64,000 nucleotides of DNA from CAWDVR01 sp044869805 (lineage in GTDB: Bacteria; Acidobacteriota; Thermoanaerobaculia; Multivoradales; SZUA-115), in assembly GCA_044869805.1 (NCBI GenBank), contig JBIOXV010000155.1:1-64000 (forward strand). The letters run 5' to 3'. This document shows positions 44,146-55,486 of the stretch, in pieces. The notes beneath the pieces were generated by a model. That model was not told where the DNA came from. It saw only the letters and a list, made by a program, of their open reading frames with translations, and did no database searches. The stretch's first letter is position 1. The number at the start of each line of letters is the position of its first letter. The position numbers were made by a program, and so were the translations under genes.

Positions 44146-44655
44146 GTTCTCCGCGCCCCGTGGCGAGCTTCTCGCCGAGCCGCGCATCGGCCTTCGCGCC
44201 CTGCTCCGCGAGCTCGCGCTTGAAGCTGAGCAGGCGCTCGGCGAGCTCTCGATCGGCCACCGCGAGGATCTGGATCGCGAGCAGGGCGGCGTTGGCGGCG
44301 CGGTTGATGCCCACCGTCGCCACCGGCACGCCCGAGGGCATCTGCACGATGGCGAGCAAGGAGTCCAGCCCGCCCAGGTCCTTCGACTGCACCGGCACGC
44401 CGACCACCGGCAAGTGGGTGAGCGCGGCCACCACCCCGGGCAGATGCGCGGCGCCGCCGGCGCCGGCGATCAACACTTTGAGGCCGCGTGCCGCCGCGGT
44501 GCGCGCGTACTCGGCCACCTCGTCCGGCCGGCGGTGGGCGGAGAGCACCCGCACCTCGGCGCCGACGCCGAACCGCTCGCAGGTTTCGTGCGCCTCCGCC
44601 ATCACCGGCCAGTCGGAGTCGCTGCCCATCAAGATGCCGATCGCGATCGGGTCGT

Positions 44656-44659
<4 letters not shown>
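44135..44659 (-). CDS. purE: N5-carboxyaminoimidazole ribonucleotide mutase PurE
   Basis: A 174-residue enzyme of purine synthesis, converting N5-CAIR to CAIR. 'ILMGSDSDWPVM' (catalytic Ser/Asp loop), 'VLSAHRRPDEV' (catalytic His) and 'GAGGAAHLPGVVAALT' are characteristic of class I PurE. purK, its usual partner, is not adjacent. It overlaps the carboxyltransferase gene by ATGA. Confidence 0.95.
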
Positions 44660-46242
<1,583 letters not shown>

Positions 46243-46288
46243 GCTCGGCGCTCTCTATCACACAGATCCCCTGTGCGAGAATCCTCGC

Positions 46289-47617
46289 GTGCCCTTCGCC
46301 GGCTTCGACACCGCGGCCGTGGCCCGGGCCCTCGACCAGATCGCGGATCAGCCGGGAGACCTCGTCGACGCCTACTTCGAGCGCCTCGAGGAGATCGAGC
46401 TGCCGCCCGGCGACGAGGCGCCGGGCTTCAAGCTGCGGCGCGAGGAGGGCCTGGCCGTGCGCCTGGTGCGCGGCGGGCGCACCTGGCTCGCGGCGCGCGA
46501 CGCGATTCAGCCGCCCGCCTTCACGCAGGCCCTGAAGCAGGTGGCGCGCGCCCTGCCCACGGCGCCGTACCCGGAGCCGTCGCTGCCGCTCGAGCCCTGG
46601 GGCCCGGCCTCCGCGCCGGAGCTCTACGGCTTCCCGGCCGCGGTGGAGCGCGAGGTGCGCCGCCGCCACGCTGCCTTTCCCGTGCGCCTCACCGTCAAGC
46701 GGCACCGCCGCTTCGTGCAGGTAGTGGGGCCGCGGCTCTCCGCCGGCGGCGAGAGCGAGGTCTTCTACAGCCTGGTGGCGGAGCTCGAGGGCGGCGAGGC
46801 GAGCGGCGCGCGCCGCTACGGTGCCCTGCTGCCGCTCGTCACCGCGCGCGAGGCCGGCGAGGTGGCGGCGGCTCTGGTGGGGCGCTTCCGGGCGCGCCAG
46901 GCGCCGTCGCCGCCGCCCGGGAGAGTCGCGGCGGTGCTGGCGCCCGCCGCGGCGGCGGTCTTCCTGCACGAGGCGGTGGCGCACGCGCTGGAGAGCGACG
47001 TGCTGGCGATCTCCGGCAACCCGGAGTCCGCCGTCGGGGTCACCCTCGGCGCCGCCGCCCTCAACGTGCTCGACGACCCGGGCAACGCGCCGGGCAAGAC
47101 CCGGCGCCGGACCGATGACGAGGGCTCGCCCGTCTGCCGCCGCTGGCTGCTGCGCGGCGGGGTGGTCGAGCAGCCGCTCGCCGACTCGCTTGCCGCCGGA
47201 GGGTCGGCGGTGCTGGCTCCCGGGGCGGCCCGCCGGGGCAGCCGGCACCTGCCCCCGGGGCCGCGCTCGACCCACCTCGAGCTGGTCGCCGGCGACTCCG
47301 CCGACGAGGACTTGCTCGCCGGCGCGGAGGGCGGGCTGTGGGTGCCCGAGGCCTCGCGCGGGCGGCTCGACCCGCTCTCCGGGCGCTTCACGCTGTGGGT
47401 GCCGCACGCGCGCCGGGTGCGCGGCGGCGTGGTGGCCGACGCCGTGGGCCCCTTCCGGCTGAGCGGTACGGTGGCAGGCCTGCTGTCGGCAGTCTCCGGG
47501 GTGGGGCGCCTGACCGCCGCGGCCGGCGCCGGCTGGTGCGCCAAGGGCGGGCAGACGCTGCCGGTGTGGGCGACCACGCCGAGCCTGGCGCTCGCAGGAG
47601 TCGAGGTCAGCTCGTGA
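46289..47617 (+). CDS. TldD-like metalloprotease
   Basis: A 442-residue protein of the TldD/PmbA family. The zinc site 'FLHEAVAHALESD' (HExxxH, near residue 229) is that of active TldD. The partner gene follows directly with GTGA overlap. TldD/TldE heterodimers trim leader peptides of modified peptides (microcin B17, PQQ) and unfolded substrates. The GTG at 46289 is the start; upstream sequence belongs to the divergent carboxyltransferase. Conservation outside the zinc site is loose, so this is a divergent branch. Confidence 0.82.
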   Translation: MPFAGFDTAAVARALDQIADQPGDLVDAYFERLEEIELPPGDEAPGFKLRREEGLAVRLVRGGRTWLAARDAIQPPAFTQALKQVARALPTAPYPEPSLPLEPWGPASAPELYGFPAAVEREVRRRHAAFPVRLTVKRHRRFVQVVGPRLSAGGESEVFYSLVAELEGGEASGARRYGALLPLVTAREAGEVAAALVGRFRARQAPSPPPGRVAAVLAPAAAAVFLHEAVAHALESDVLAISGNPESAVGVTLGAAALNVLDDPGNAPGKTRRRTDDEGSPVCRRWLLRGGVVEQPLADSLAAGGSAVLAPGAARRGSRHLPPGPRSTHLELVAGDSADEDLLAGAEGGLWVPEASRGRLDPLSGRFTLWVPHARRVRGGVVADAVGPFRLSGTVAGLLSAVSGVGRLTAAAGAGWCAKGGQTLPVWATTPSLALAGVEVSS

Positions 47618-48879
47618 AGGCCGGCGCGTCGCTCGACGAGGTGCTCGCCTCGCTCGCGGCCCAGGGGCTCGAGCAGGCGGAGATCTTCGCCAAGGCCTCG
47701 CGGAGCCGCCACTACGAAGTCTCGGTCGCGGGCGAGGCAGTGTGCACCAGCGAGGAAGCGGGTTGGGCAGTGCGGGCGAGCGACGGGCGAGGGTCGTTCT
47801 TCGTCGCCGCGGCCGGCGAGCCCACCACAGCCTTCGCCTGGCCGCGGCCGGAGGGCCCGCCTCTCAGCTTGCCCGAGCCGGGCGCCGGCGCGCCGTGGAA
47901 CGAGCCCAAGGACCTCGACGCCGCGCTGCTCTCCGAACGCGAGGGCCTGGGGCTCCTCGCCGCGCTGGGGCGCGAGCTCGCCGCCGAGGCACCTGGGAGC
48001 CGCCTGCTCGCGGCGCGGCTCGACGACGGCGGCAGCGAGACCCGGTTGGCGAGCACCCGCGGCCTCGCCGCCGCCTGGCGCAGCCGTGTGGCCGCCCTGC
48101 ACCTCGAGGCTGCCACTGCCGGCGGCGCCACGGCCGAGCTCGGGGCCGCCGAGCGCGACGCGCACCGGCTGAACCCCAAGACGCTGGCGCGGCGGCTGGC
48201 GGACCGGCTGACGGTGGCGGCCGGCCGCGCGGTCGAGCGCGACCGCGGCGAGCTGCTGCTGGCGCCGGCGGTCGGGGCGCGGCTGCTGGCGGGACTCACC
48301 CCCCTCTTCGTGGGCGAGGGGGCGCGGGCCCGGCTCGAGGCGCTCGCCGACCGCCAGGGCCGGCTGGGGAGTGCCGCCTGGACGGTGATCGACAATGGGC
48401 GCCTGGCCGGCGGGGCGCTCGACGCGCCGGCGGACGGCGCCGGCTCTGCCACCCGGGAGGCGGTGCTGATCGACGCCGGGGCCAGCGCCCGCCCGCTGGC
48501 GAGCGCCGGCTCGCAGCGGCGGCCGAGCTGGCGCGACCTGCCGCGGACGGGTCCGAGCCACTTCTACCTGGCGCCCCGCTCCCGTGCCTCGGTGGCCTCG
48601 CTGCTCGGCCGGGTGGCGCGCGGCTACTACTTCATCGACGCGCCGGGCCCCGGCGCCTTCGACTTCGAGCGCGGCACCTTCCGGCTGCCGGTGCGCGGCT
48701 TCGCCTTCGAAGCCGGCCAGGCGCGCGCGCCGGTAGCGGGCGTCTCGCTCAGCGGCGGCATCTCGGCCCTGCTTCACGGCCTCCAGGCCACCGGCCGCGA
48801 CCTCGCCTTCCTTCCCCTGGCCGGCATGATCGGCTCGCCGACGCTGCTCGTCACCGGCCTCGAAGTGGTCGGCGAGTAG
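47614..48879 (+). CDS. TldE/PmbA-like partner protein
   Basis: A 421-residue protein of the same family as its neighbour but lacking HExxxH, as TldE/PmbA subunits do. Recognisable pieces: 'LAAQGLEQAEIFAKASRSRHYEVSV' at the N-terminus and 'GYYFIDAPGPGAFDFERGTFRLPVRGFAFEAG' in the C-terminal third. Its GTG overlaps the tldD stop. In characterised pairs the metal-free subunit shapes the central cavity for peptide substrates. No RiPP precursor was seen nearby. Confidence 0.78.
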   Translation: MKAGASLDEVLASLAAQGLEQAEIFAKASRSRHYEVSVAGEAVCTSEEAGWAVRASDGRGSFFVAAAGEPTTAFAWPRPEGPPLSLPEPGAGAPWNEPKDLDAALLSEREGLGLLAALGRELAAEAPGSRLLAARLDDGGSETRLASTRGLAAAWRSRVAALHLEAATAGGATAELGAAERDAHRLNPKTLARRLADRLTVAAGRAVERDRGELLLAPAVGARLLAGLTPLFVGEGARARLEALADRQGRLGSAAWTVIDNGRLAGGALDAPADGAGSATREAVLIDAGASARPLASAGSQRRPSWRDLPRTGPSHFYLAPRSRASVASLLGRVARGYYFIDAPGPGAFDFERGTFRLPVRGFAFEAGQARAPVAGVSLSGGISALLHGLQATGRDLAFLPLAGMIGSPTLLVTGLEVVGE

Positions 48880-48912
48880 AGCGGCCGCCGCGAGAAAAAA
48901 CGCGCCACTGGA

Positions 48913-48941
48913 TTGTTCTCGGCAGCCCCGCGGATTAGACT
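48913..48941 (+). promoter_or_regulatory. Possible sigma-70 promoter of the Kazal gene
   Basis: TTGTTC (48913-48918) and TAGACT (48936-48941) have a 17-base spacer, about 45 bases before the ATG. Both hexamers are only partial matches. Confidence 0.4.
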
Positions 48942-48984
48942 TCAAGTTGAGCAACCATAGAGATGAGCAGAGAGGAGAGGGGAC

Positions 48985-49515
48985 ATGCCAAACAGAACAG
49001 CCCGCATGATGGTCGCTCTGGTGGGAGCCGTGGCGCTGGCCGCCTTGCTCACCGCCTGTCCTTCCAAGCCGGCTCCCCCGCCGGAGCCCGAGTGCAAGGC
49101 CGACACTGACTGCCCGGTGGGCAGCATCTGCCAGGACGGCAAGTGCCAGGTCGCAGCCTGCACCCGTGAGTACGCGCCGGTGTGCGGCGTCGACGGCAAG
49201 ACCTACGGCAACGCCTGCGAAGCGCGCGCCGCGCACGTCGCGGTCGCCCATCAGGGCGAGTGCAAGGTGGTTTGCGGCGGCATCCAGGGCACGCCTTGCC
49301 CGGATCCCGCGACGCAGCTCTGCGACCTCGATCCCGGCCACTGCGGAGGCGCGGACCTGACCGGCACCTGCGTTGCCAAGCCCGGGGTCTGCACCGAGGA
49401 TTTGCGGCCGGTCTGCGGCTGCGACGGCGTGACCTACTCGAACGACTGCAAGCGGCTGCTGGCGGGGGCGCAGAAGGACCACGACGGCGAGTGCGCCGCC
49501 CCGGGAGTCAGCTAG
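48985..49515 (+). CDS. Lipoprotein with two Kazal-type protease inhibitor domains
   Basis: A 176-residue lipoprotein: signal peptide and lipobox L-T-A-C (Cys25). After a short Cys-rich element ('CKADTDCPVGSICQDGKC'), two Kazal domains are visible by their C-x6-P-V-C-G-x-D-G-x-T-Y-x-N-x-C pattern: 'PVCGVDGKTYGNACEA' and 'PVCGCDGVTYSNDCKR', each ending in G-E-C. Kazal domains block serine proteases, so a surface-anchored defence against predators' or its own proteases is plausible. GAGGAGAGG precedes the ATG. Confidence 0.9.
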   Translation: MPNRTARMMVALVGAVALAALLTACPSKPAPPPEPECKADTDCPVGSICQDGKCQVAACTREYAPVCGVDGKTYGNACEARAAHVAVAHQGECKVVCGGIQGTPCPDPATQLCDLDPGHCGGADLTGTCVAKPGVCTEDLRPVCGCDGVTYSNDCKRLLAGAQKDHDGECAAPGVS

Positions 49516-49522
49516 GCGGGCG

Positions 49523-50242
49523 TCAGCTAGGCTCGAACGCCGCCGCGATGCGGCGCTGGATCGCCTCCGCCGCGCCCTTGCGGTCGGAGGCGTTCTTGAT
49601 CGGGCGGCCGATTACCACGTAGTCCGCGCCGCGGCGCAGCGCCTCGTCCACGTCCACGGTGCGCTTCTGGTCGTCCACCTCGCGGTTTTCGACCGGGCGG
49701 ATGCCGGGGACCACGATCAGCAGCCGCTCGCCCAGGCGCTCGCGCAGGCGCTCGGCCTCGAGCCCGGAGGAGACCACGCCGTCGCAGCCGATCTCGAGCG
49801 CCCGCCGGGCCCGCGACAGCACCAGCGAGGGCACGTCGGTCTTGAACCCCAGGTCCTCGAGGTCGCGCTGATCGAGGCTGGTGAGGACGGTCACGGCGAG
49901 GATCTTGACCTCGCCCTTCTCGCGGCAGGCGGCCTCCAGGATGGCGTCGTTGCCGTGTACCGTGGCAAAGGTCACGCCGCGGCCGCGGAGCTGGCGCACG
50001 GCCCGGCCCACGGTCTCGGGCACGTCGAAGAACTTGAGGTCCACCATCACCTGCTTGCGGCGCCGGGCCAGCCACTCCACCAGGCCGAAGTAGTCGCCGG
50101 CCATGAACAGCTCGAGGCCCAGCTTGTAGAAGCCGGCGGCGTCCCCCAGCTCCTCGACCAGGGCCTTGGCCTCGGCGACGCTCGGCACGTCGAGGGCGAC
50201 GATCAGCCGGTCGCGGGAGGGAATGTCCTTCGCGGTGGGCAC
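49523..50242 (-). CDS. pyrF: Orotidine 5'-phosphate decarboxylase
   Basis: A 239-residue TIM-barrel enzyme making UMP, the last step of pyrimidine synthesis. 'LIVALDVPS', 'KLGLELFMAGDY', the catalytic K-x-D-like 'VMVDLKFFDVPETV', 'TVHGND' and 'VVPGIRPV' match the family. It is divergent from ychF across 39 bases. Confidence 0.95.
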   Translation of the reverse strand: MPTAKDIPSRDRLIVALDVPSVAEAKALVEELGDAAGFYKLGLELFMAGDYFGLVEWLARRRKQVMVDLKFFDVPETVGRAVRQLRGRGVTFATVHGNDAILEAACREKGEVKILAVTVLTSLDQRDLEDLGFKTDVPSLVLSRARRALEIGCDGVVSSGLEAERLRERLGERLLIVVPGIRPVENREVDDQKRTVDVDEALRRGADYVVIGRPIKNASDRKGAAEAIQRRIAAAFEPS

Positions 50243-50281
50243 TCGGCGCAGGATAACATCCGGCCCCTCGGAGGTACCTCG

Positions 50282-51352
50282 ATGGAGCTCGGCATCGTCG
50301 GCCTGCCCAAGGCCGGAAAAACGACCCTATTCAACACCTTGACCGCGTCGCACCTGGCGACCGACAAGTTCGCGGCCTCGAAGAAGACCAACGTCGGAGT
50401 GGCCGGCGTGCCCGACCCCCGGCTCGAGTCGCTGCGCGATCTGTTCAACCCGCGGCGCTACGTGCCGGCGACTGTGACCTACGTCGACGTGCCCGGCATC
50501 AAGAAGGGGGAGGGGCCGGAGAGCCTGGACCTCGCCGAGCTCAAGAACGTGGACGCCCTGGTACACGTGGTGCGCGCCTTCGCCGACCCGGAAATCGTGC
50601 ACCCGGACGGCGCGGTGGACCCGGCGCGCGATATCGCGACCTTCGACCTCGAGCTCATCCTCGCCGACCACAGCCTGATCGAGCGCCGCATCGACCGGTT
50701 GGAGAAGTCGGTCAAGCGCGGGCTGACGGCGGAGGAGAAGCGCGAGCAGCAGCTCCTGACCGAGACCATCCTGCCCTGCCTCGAGGCCGAGCGGCCGCTG
50801 CGCGCGCTGGCGCTCGCCCCCGACGACGAGCGCCGGTTGCGCGGCTTCCAGCTCCTCTCCGCCAAGCCGATGCTGCTGGTGGTCAACGTGGACGAGGCGC
50901 GCGCCGGAGAAGGGGAGGCGGTCGCCGCCGGCCTCGCCGTGGGGCCGGGAGTCAAAGTGGTGGTGGTCTCGGCGCCCATCGAGGAGGAGATCTCCCGGCT
51001 GCCCGCCGCGGAGCAGCGCGAGTTCCTGGCGGAGCTGGGCCTCGCCGCGCCCAGCCTCGACCGCGTGCTGCAGGCGAGCTATGCCCTCCTCGGGCTGATC
51101 TCGTTCTTCACCGTGGGTGAGGACGAGGTGCGGGCGTGGACCGTCCGCCAGGGCACCCCTGCCCGCCGGGCCGCGGGCACCATCCACTCGGACCTCGAGC
51201 GCGGCTTCATCCGGGCCGAGGTGGTGGGCTGGGAGGATCTGCTGCGCTTGAAGACCCTGGCCGCCTGTCGCGACCAGGGTCTGCTACGGCTGGAAGGGAA
51301 GGATTACGTGGTGGTGGACGGAGACGTCCTCCACGTCCGCTTCAACGTCTGA
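50282..51352 (+). CDS. ychF: Redox-regulated ATPase YchF (OLA1/EngD family)
   Basis: A 356-residue P-loop protein. Walker A 'GLPKAGKTTLFN' (~residue 7), 'VTYVDVPGIKKGEG' (G3) and 'LLVVNVDEA' replacing the usual NKxD, plus a coiled-coil middle ('RIDRLEKSVKRGLTAEEKREQQ') and a C-terminal TGS domain ('FFTVGEDEVRAWTVRQGT' to the end). YchF binds ribosomes and prefers ATP. The ATG at 50282 is the standard start. Confidence 0.95.
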   Translation: MELGIVGLPKAGKTTLFNTLTASHLATDKFAASKKTNVGVAGVPDPRLESLRDLFNPRRYVPATVTYVDVPGIKKGEGPESLDLAELKNVDALVHVVRAFADPEIVHPDGAVDPARDIATFDLELILADHSLIERRIDRLEKSVKRGLTAEEKREQQLLTETILPCLEAERPLRALALAPDDERRLRGFQLLSAKPMLLVVNVDEARAGEGEAVAAGLAVGPGVKVVVVSAPIEEEISRLPAAEQREFLAELGLAAPSLDRVLQASYALLGLISFFTVGEDEVRAWTVRQGTPARRAAGTIHSDLERGFIRAEVVGWEDLLRLKTLAACRDQGLLRLEGKDYVVVDGDVLHVRFNV

Positions 51353-51392
51353 AACCTACTGCGCGGGCCATCTGCGTTGTCGTGGCCCTTGC

Positions 51393-51432
51393 CGGGGATC
51401 CTCACCTACTTCCATGTAGGCTGCGGTCCCCG
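51393..51432. terminator. Nested hairpin between convergent ychF and TPR genes
   Basis: An outer stem (CGGGGATCC with GGTCCCCG, one bulge) encloses an inner stem (CCTAC with GTAGG) around a 6-base loop. It lies in the 138-base gap between two convergent genes, so a bidirectional terminator is likely. No T-tract is present on either side. The gap holds no other coding signal that I trust. Confidence 0.45.
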
Positions 51433-51490
51433 ACGCGTGCCGCTCCTAGCATCTGGCCTTGCTCGTTACGTTTCATCCCTTCGCCGACCG

Positions 51491-52549
51491 CTACCCCGCC
51501 CGCTCGGCCGCCGGCCCACCCGGCAGCACGCGATTCTCGAGCCGGCCGGTGCTGTTGATGCCGGGCACGAAACCCGTGGTGCCCGGCTTGCCGGTGCTGG
51601 GGGCGCTGGGCGGGTTGACGAAGGTCGGCTTCTGGCTCACCGGCGATCGGGAGCTGCCGGCGGCCGTGGCCCCACCCTGGTTCGAGCGCGGCCATGTCCA
51701 GGTGGTGGTGCCGCCGCCGCGGGTCCCGGCGGTGGCGGCGGAGCGGCTACCGCCCCGCTGAGCCGGCCCGAGGGGCGTGATCTGCCCCGTGGCCCGGCCC
51801 CCGAGCTGGTCCTCGGACAGCACCTTGGTGGCCACCGGGTTGGACAGCGGCTGCGCGCTGCCGCCGCGGCCGGGCGATGCGGCCGCCTGGCTGGCGGCCG
51901 GCCTGGCGGGTGAGCCGGTGGCGGCCCCCGAGGCGGCGCGCGGCGCCGAGGGCACCGGGGCCGGCGGCACCAGCAGCGAGGTGATCTGCTCCGGGTTCTC
52001 GTAGGTGTTGGGGGCCTGAGGCTGCGCCGACACCTCGCGGTACGACTTGAGCAGCGCCTCGGTGAGCAGCCGGTTCTCGATCACCTGCGGGTTGACCTCG
52101 GGGAAGGCGAGATCGGGGTTGAGCGCGAACGCCCTGGCGTAGGCCGTGAGGGCGCCGGACTCGTTGCCCTTGGCCTCGAGCAGGGCGCCGATCTGGTAGT
52201 GCGCCCAGGCAAAGCCGGGATCGGTCTTCACCACCTGCCGGAACTCGTCCAGGGCCTTCTCGCGCTTGCCCTGCTGCTGCAGGAGCAGGCCTAGGTTGTA
52301 GCGCGGCGCCACCTTCTGGGGCGCGATGCCGAGCGCCTGGCGGTAGGCGTCCTCGGCCTCGGCCAGCCGGCCCGCCATGCGCAGCAGGTTGCCGAGATCG
52401 TTCCAGACCGCGTCGTCGGCGGGCCGCTCGGCGGCCAGGGCCTGCTGCGCCTCCACCGCCTTCGACAGGTTGGGCGGCGGGGCGCTGGCGGCGAGCGTGA
52501 CGGCGGCGGCCAGCGAGGGGATGAGAAGCCAGAGCTGAAATTTGCGCAC
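51491..52549 (-). CDS. Secreted TPR protein with Pro/Ser/Gly-rich tail
   Basis: A 352-residue protein: GTG start with AGGAG upstream, signal peptide (~1-22), three TPR units (~residues 30-140: 'WNDLGNLLRMAGRLAEAEDAYRQALGIAP', 'YNLGLLLQQQGKREKALDEFRQVVKTDP', 'YQIGALLEAKGNESGALTAYARAFALNP'), then about 180 residues of low-complexity Ala/Pro/Ser/Gly with Thr-rich stretches. It probably acts as a periplasmic scaffold. The mid-chain 'VNPQVIENRLLTEALLKSY' may mark a conserved helix. No enzymatic motif is present. Confidence 0.72.
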   Translation of the reverse strand: MRKFQLWLLIPSLAAAVTLAASAPPPNLSKAVEAQQALAAERPADDAVWNDLGNLLRMAGRLAEAEDAYRQALGIAPQKVAPRYNLGLLLQQQGKREKALDEFRQVVKTDPGFAWAHYQIGALLEAKGNESGALTAYARAFALNPDLAFPEVNPQVIENRLLTEALLKSYREVSAQPQAPNTYENPEQITSLLVPPAPVPSAPRAASGAATGSPARPAASQAAASPGRGGSAQPLSNPVATKVLSEDQLGGRATGQITPLGPAQRGGSRSAATAGTRGGGTTTWTWPRSNQGGATAAGSSRSPVSQKPTFVNPPSAPSTGKPGTTGFVPGINSTGRLENRVLPGGPAAERAG

Positions 52550-52590
52550 AGGGGACTCCTTGAACGGGTGCTTGCGGCTAGGGGAGGTGG

Positions 52591-53217
52591 CTAGACCGCC
52601 TTGATGGGCTTCGCCTTGAGCCGGGTCTGGCCGTCTTCCTCCACCAACCGGAAGCGCACTTCCTCGCAGCCGGTCTTGCCACGCAGGGTGGCGACCTGCT
52701 GCGCCAGGTAGGAACGAAAGCTGTCGAGGTCGAATCGCGCGCCGTTGCCGCCCGCCACCAGCCCCAGGTACAGGGCCTCGACGGCCTCGCCGTGGAGCGA
52801 GGTGTCGAGCACTACGCCCTCGGCGAGGTCGAACTGCGGCCCAGCGGCGGGAGCTGAGGGAGCCGCGGCCCGGCCCTCCTCGCGGTCGCGCAGGCGGCGG
52901 TTCTGCAGCTCGCTGTAGGCGTTGAAGCGGGCTTCGAGCTGCTGCAGGCGGAAACGGTCCGCCAAGTTGGTCATCGGGCGGTCGCGCAGGCGGCGCAGGG
53001 CGGCCTGCAGCCGGTCCTTGAGCTCGAGCGGCGGCACCGGCAGGGCGCCGTTGAAGAAGCGCTCGAACTCCACCCGCAGGGCCTGGATGCCTTGCTCCAG
53101 CTTGTTGAGCGCGTCCCGCGTCGCCCACTCGCCGGTCTGCGTCCCGGTGGCTGAGGCTGGCGGCGGCGCCGGACGGGGCGGCGAGGGGCTGCGCGGCTTA
53201 GAATTCGTGGCGGCCAT
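52591..53217 (-). CDS. MXAN_5187 C-terminal-domain-like protein
   Basis: A 208-residue protein. A disordered Pro/Ser/Thr N-terminus (1-30) precedes helical segments with 'EFERFFNGALPVPP', 'ELKDRLQAALRRLRDRPMTNLADRFRLQQLEARFNAY' and 'SELQNRRLRDREEGRA', which I associate with the MXAN_5187_C family of Myxococcota and Acidobacteriota. The C-terminal 80 residues add a mixed alpha/beta region. Function unknown. It is cotranscribed with the TPR gene 41 bases on. A TATAAT lies upstream at 53290-53295. Confidence 0.55.
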   Translation of the reverse strand: MAATNSKPRSPSPPRPAPPPASATGTQTGEWATRDALNKLEQGIQALRVEFERFFNGALPVPPLELKDRLQAALRRLRDRPMTNLADRFRLQQLEARFNAYSELQNRRLRDREEGRAAAPSAPAAGPQFDLAEGVVLDTSLHGEAVEALYLGLVAGGNGARFDLDSFRSYLAQQVATLRGKTGCEEVRFRLVEEDGQTRLKAKPIKAV

Positions 53218-53289
53218 GAGTGTTCGAGGTCAGTGCCCGGTTCGCCCGGCGACAGGTAGAGAACCTGCGCTCCGCGGCCGCGCCCATCG

Positions 53290-53295
53290 ATTATA
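53290..53295 (-). promoter_or_regulatory. -10 element of the MXAN_5187-like gene
   Basis: The minus strand reads TATAAT, 73 bases before the ATG at 53217. The -35 region is poor, so an alternative activator or an extended form would be needed. Confidence 0.4.
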
Positions 53296-53364
53296 CGGGC
53301 CGGCTCTGCGCGCCATCCAGACCCGGGTGCGCCGCCCGTCTGCCGCGGGCCAGGAGCGAGAGCG

Positions 53365-54686
<1,322 letters not shown>

Positions 54687-54690
<4 letters not shown>

Positions 54691-55445
54691 CGTGCTTCTG
54701 GTGGCGCCGGCGGCGTTGCCACCCCGATCGGCCGCGCGCGCACGCCACCCTTGACCGAGAAGCTGGCGCTGGCGAAGGACACCACCCCGGGAAAGACAGC
54801 GCGGAAGTTCACCGCGCCGCCGGCGGCAAGCGTGGTCGGCGACAGCGAGGCCGCCTTCTCGGCGATCAACGAGCCGCCGGAACCGAGCAGCCGCACCGTC
54901 ACCGAGATGTCGGTGACCAGGTCCTGCGAGGTGTTGGTCACCGTGCCCAGGATCTGGACGTCGAGGTTCTCGGGATCGTCGATCTGCCGCCACTGGGTGA
55001 CCTCGAGCCCGCCGCCGTCGGCCGGTGCCTCGGCCGGCGGGGCCTCCGCACCCTCCGCGGCCGCCTCGTCGGTCAGAGGCTCGCCTTCGGGGGTGACGTG
55101 CGGCACGTCGGCGTCAGTCAGCACCAGGACCGGCTTCTTGGGCGGCGGCGGGGGAGGAGGAGGCGGCGCCGGCCGGGCCGCTTCCTCCGTCGCCTGGCGG
55201 CTGGCCTCGAGGTCGACCTCGGCGAGGCGGATCGACGACAGGGTGCCGTTCGGCCGCTTGAACACCACCAGCTTGCCCTGCACCTTCCACGGGCCGGCGG
55301 TCTCCACCTTCTGGCCGTCGGCGGTGACCAGCCAGTCGGCGGCGGCGGGCAGGGCGGCCCAGGCGGCGAGCAGGCAGGCCGCCAGGGCCCTGCGGACGAA
55401 CGGGGAGGGCCACACGGCAAGCGCTCTCGGGCTGAAGGTCGTCAT
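54687..55445 (-). CDS. Secreted FxLYD-like domain protein
   Basis: A 252-residue protein. The signal peptide region is 1-38. 'DWLVTADGQKVETAGPWKVQGKLVVFKRPNGTLSSIRLAEVDLEAS' forms a small beta domain (~39-85) also seen as an N-terminal unit of periplasmic proteins. After a proline stretch (residues ~93-103), residues ~150-240 resemble an FxLYD beta-sandwich ('VQILGTVTNTSQDLVTDISVTVRLL'). The domain naming is tentative. It lies 41 bases after pilY1, at the tail of the pilus operon. Confidence 0.6.
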
Positions 55446-55486
55446 GGCGGTCCTCCCGGCTGCTGCTTCGTGCTTGCCCAAGCCTA

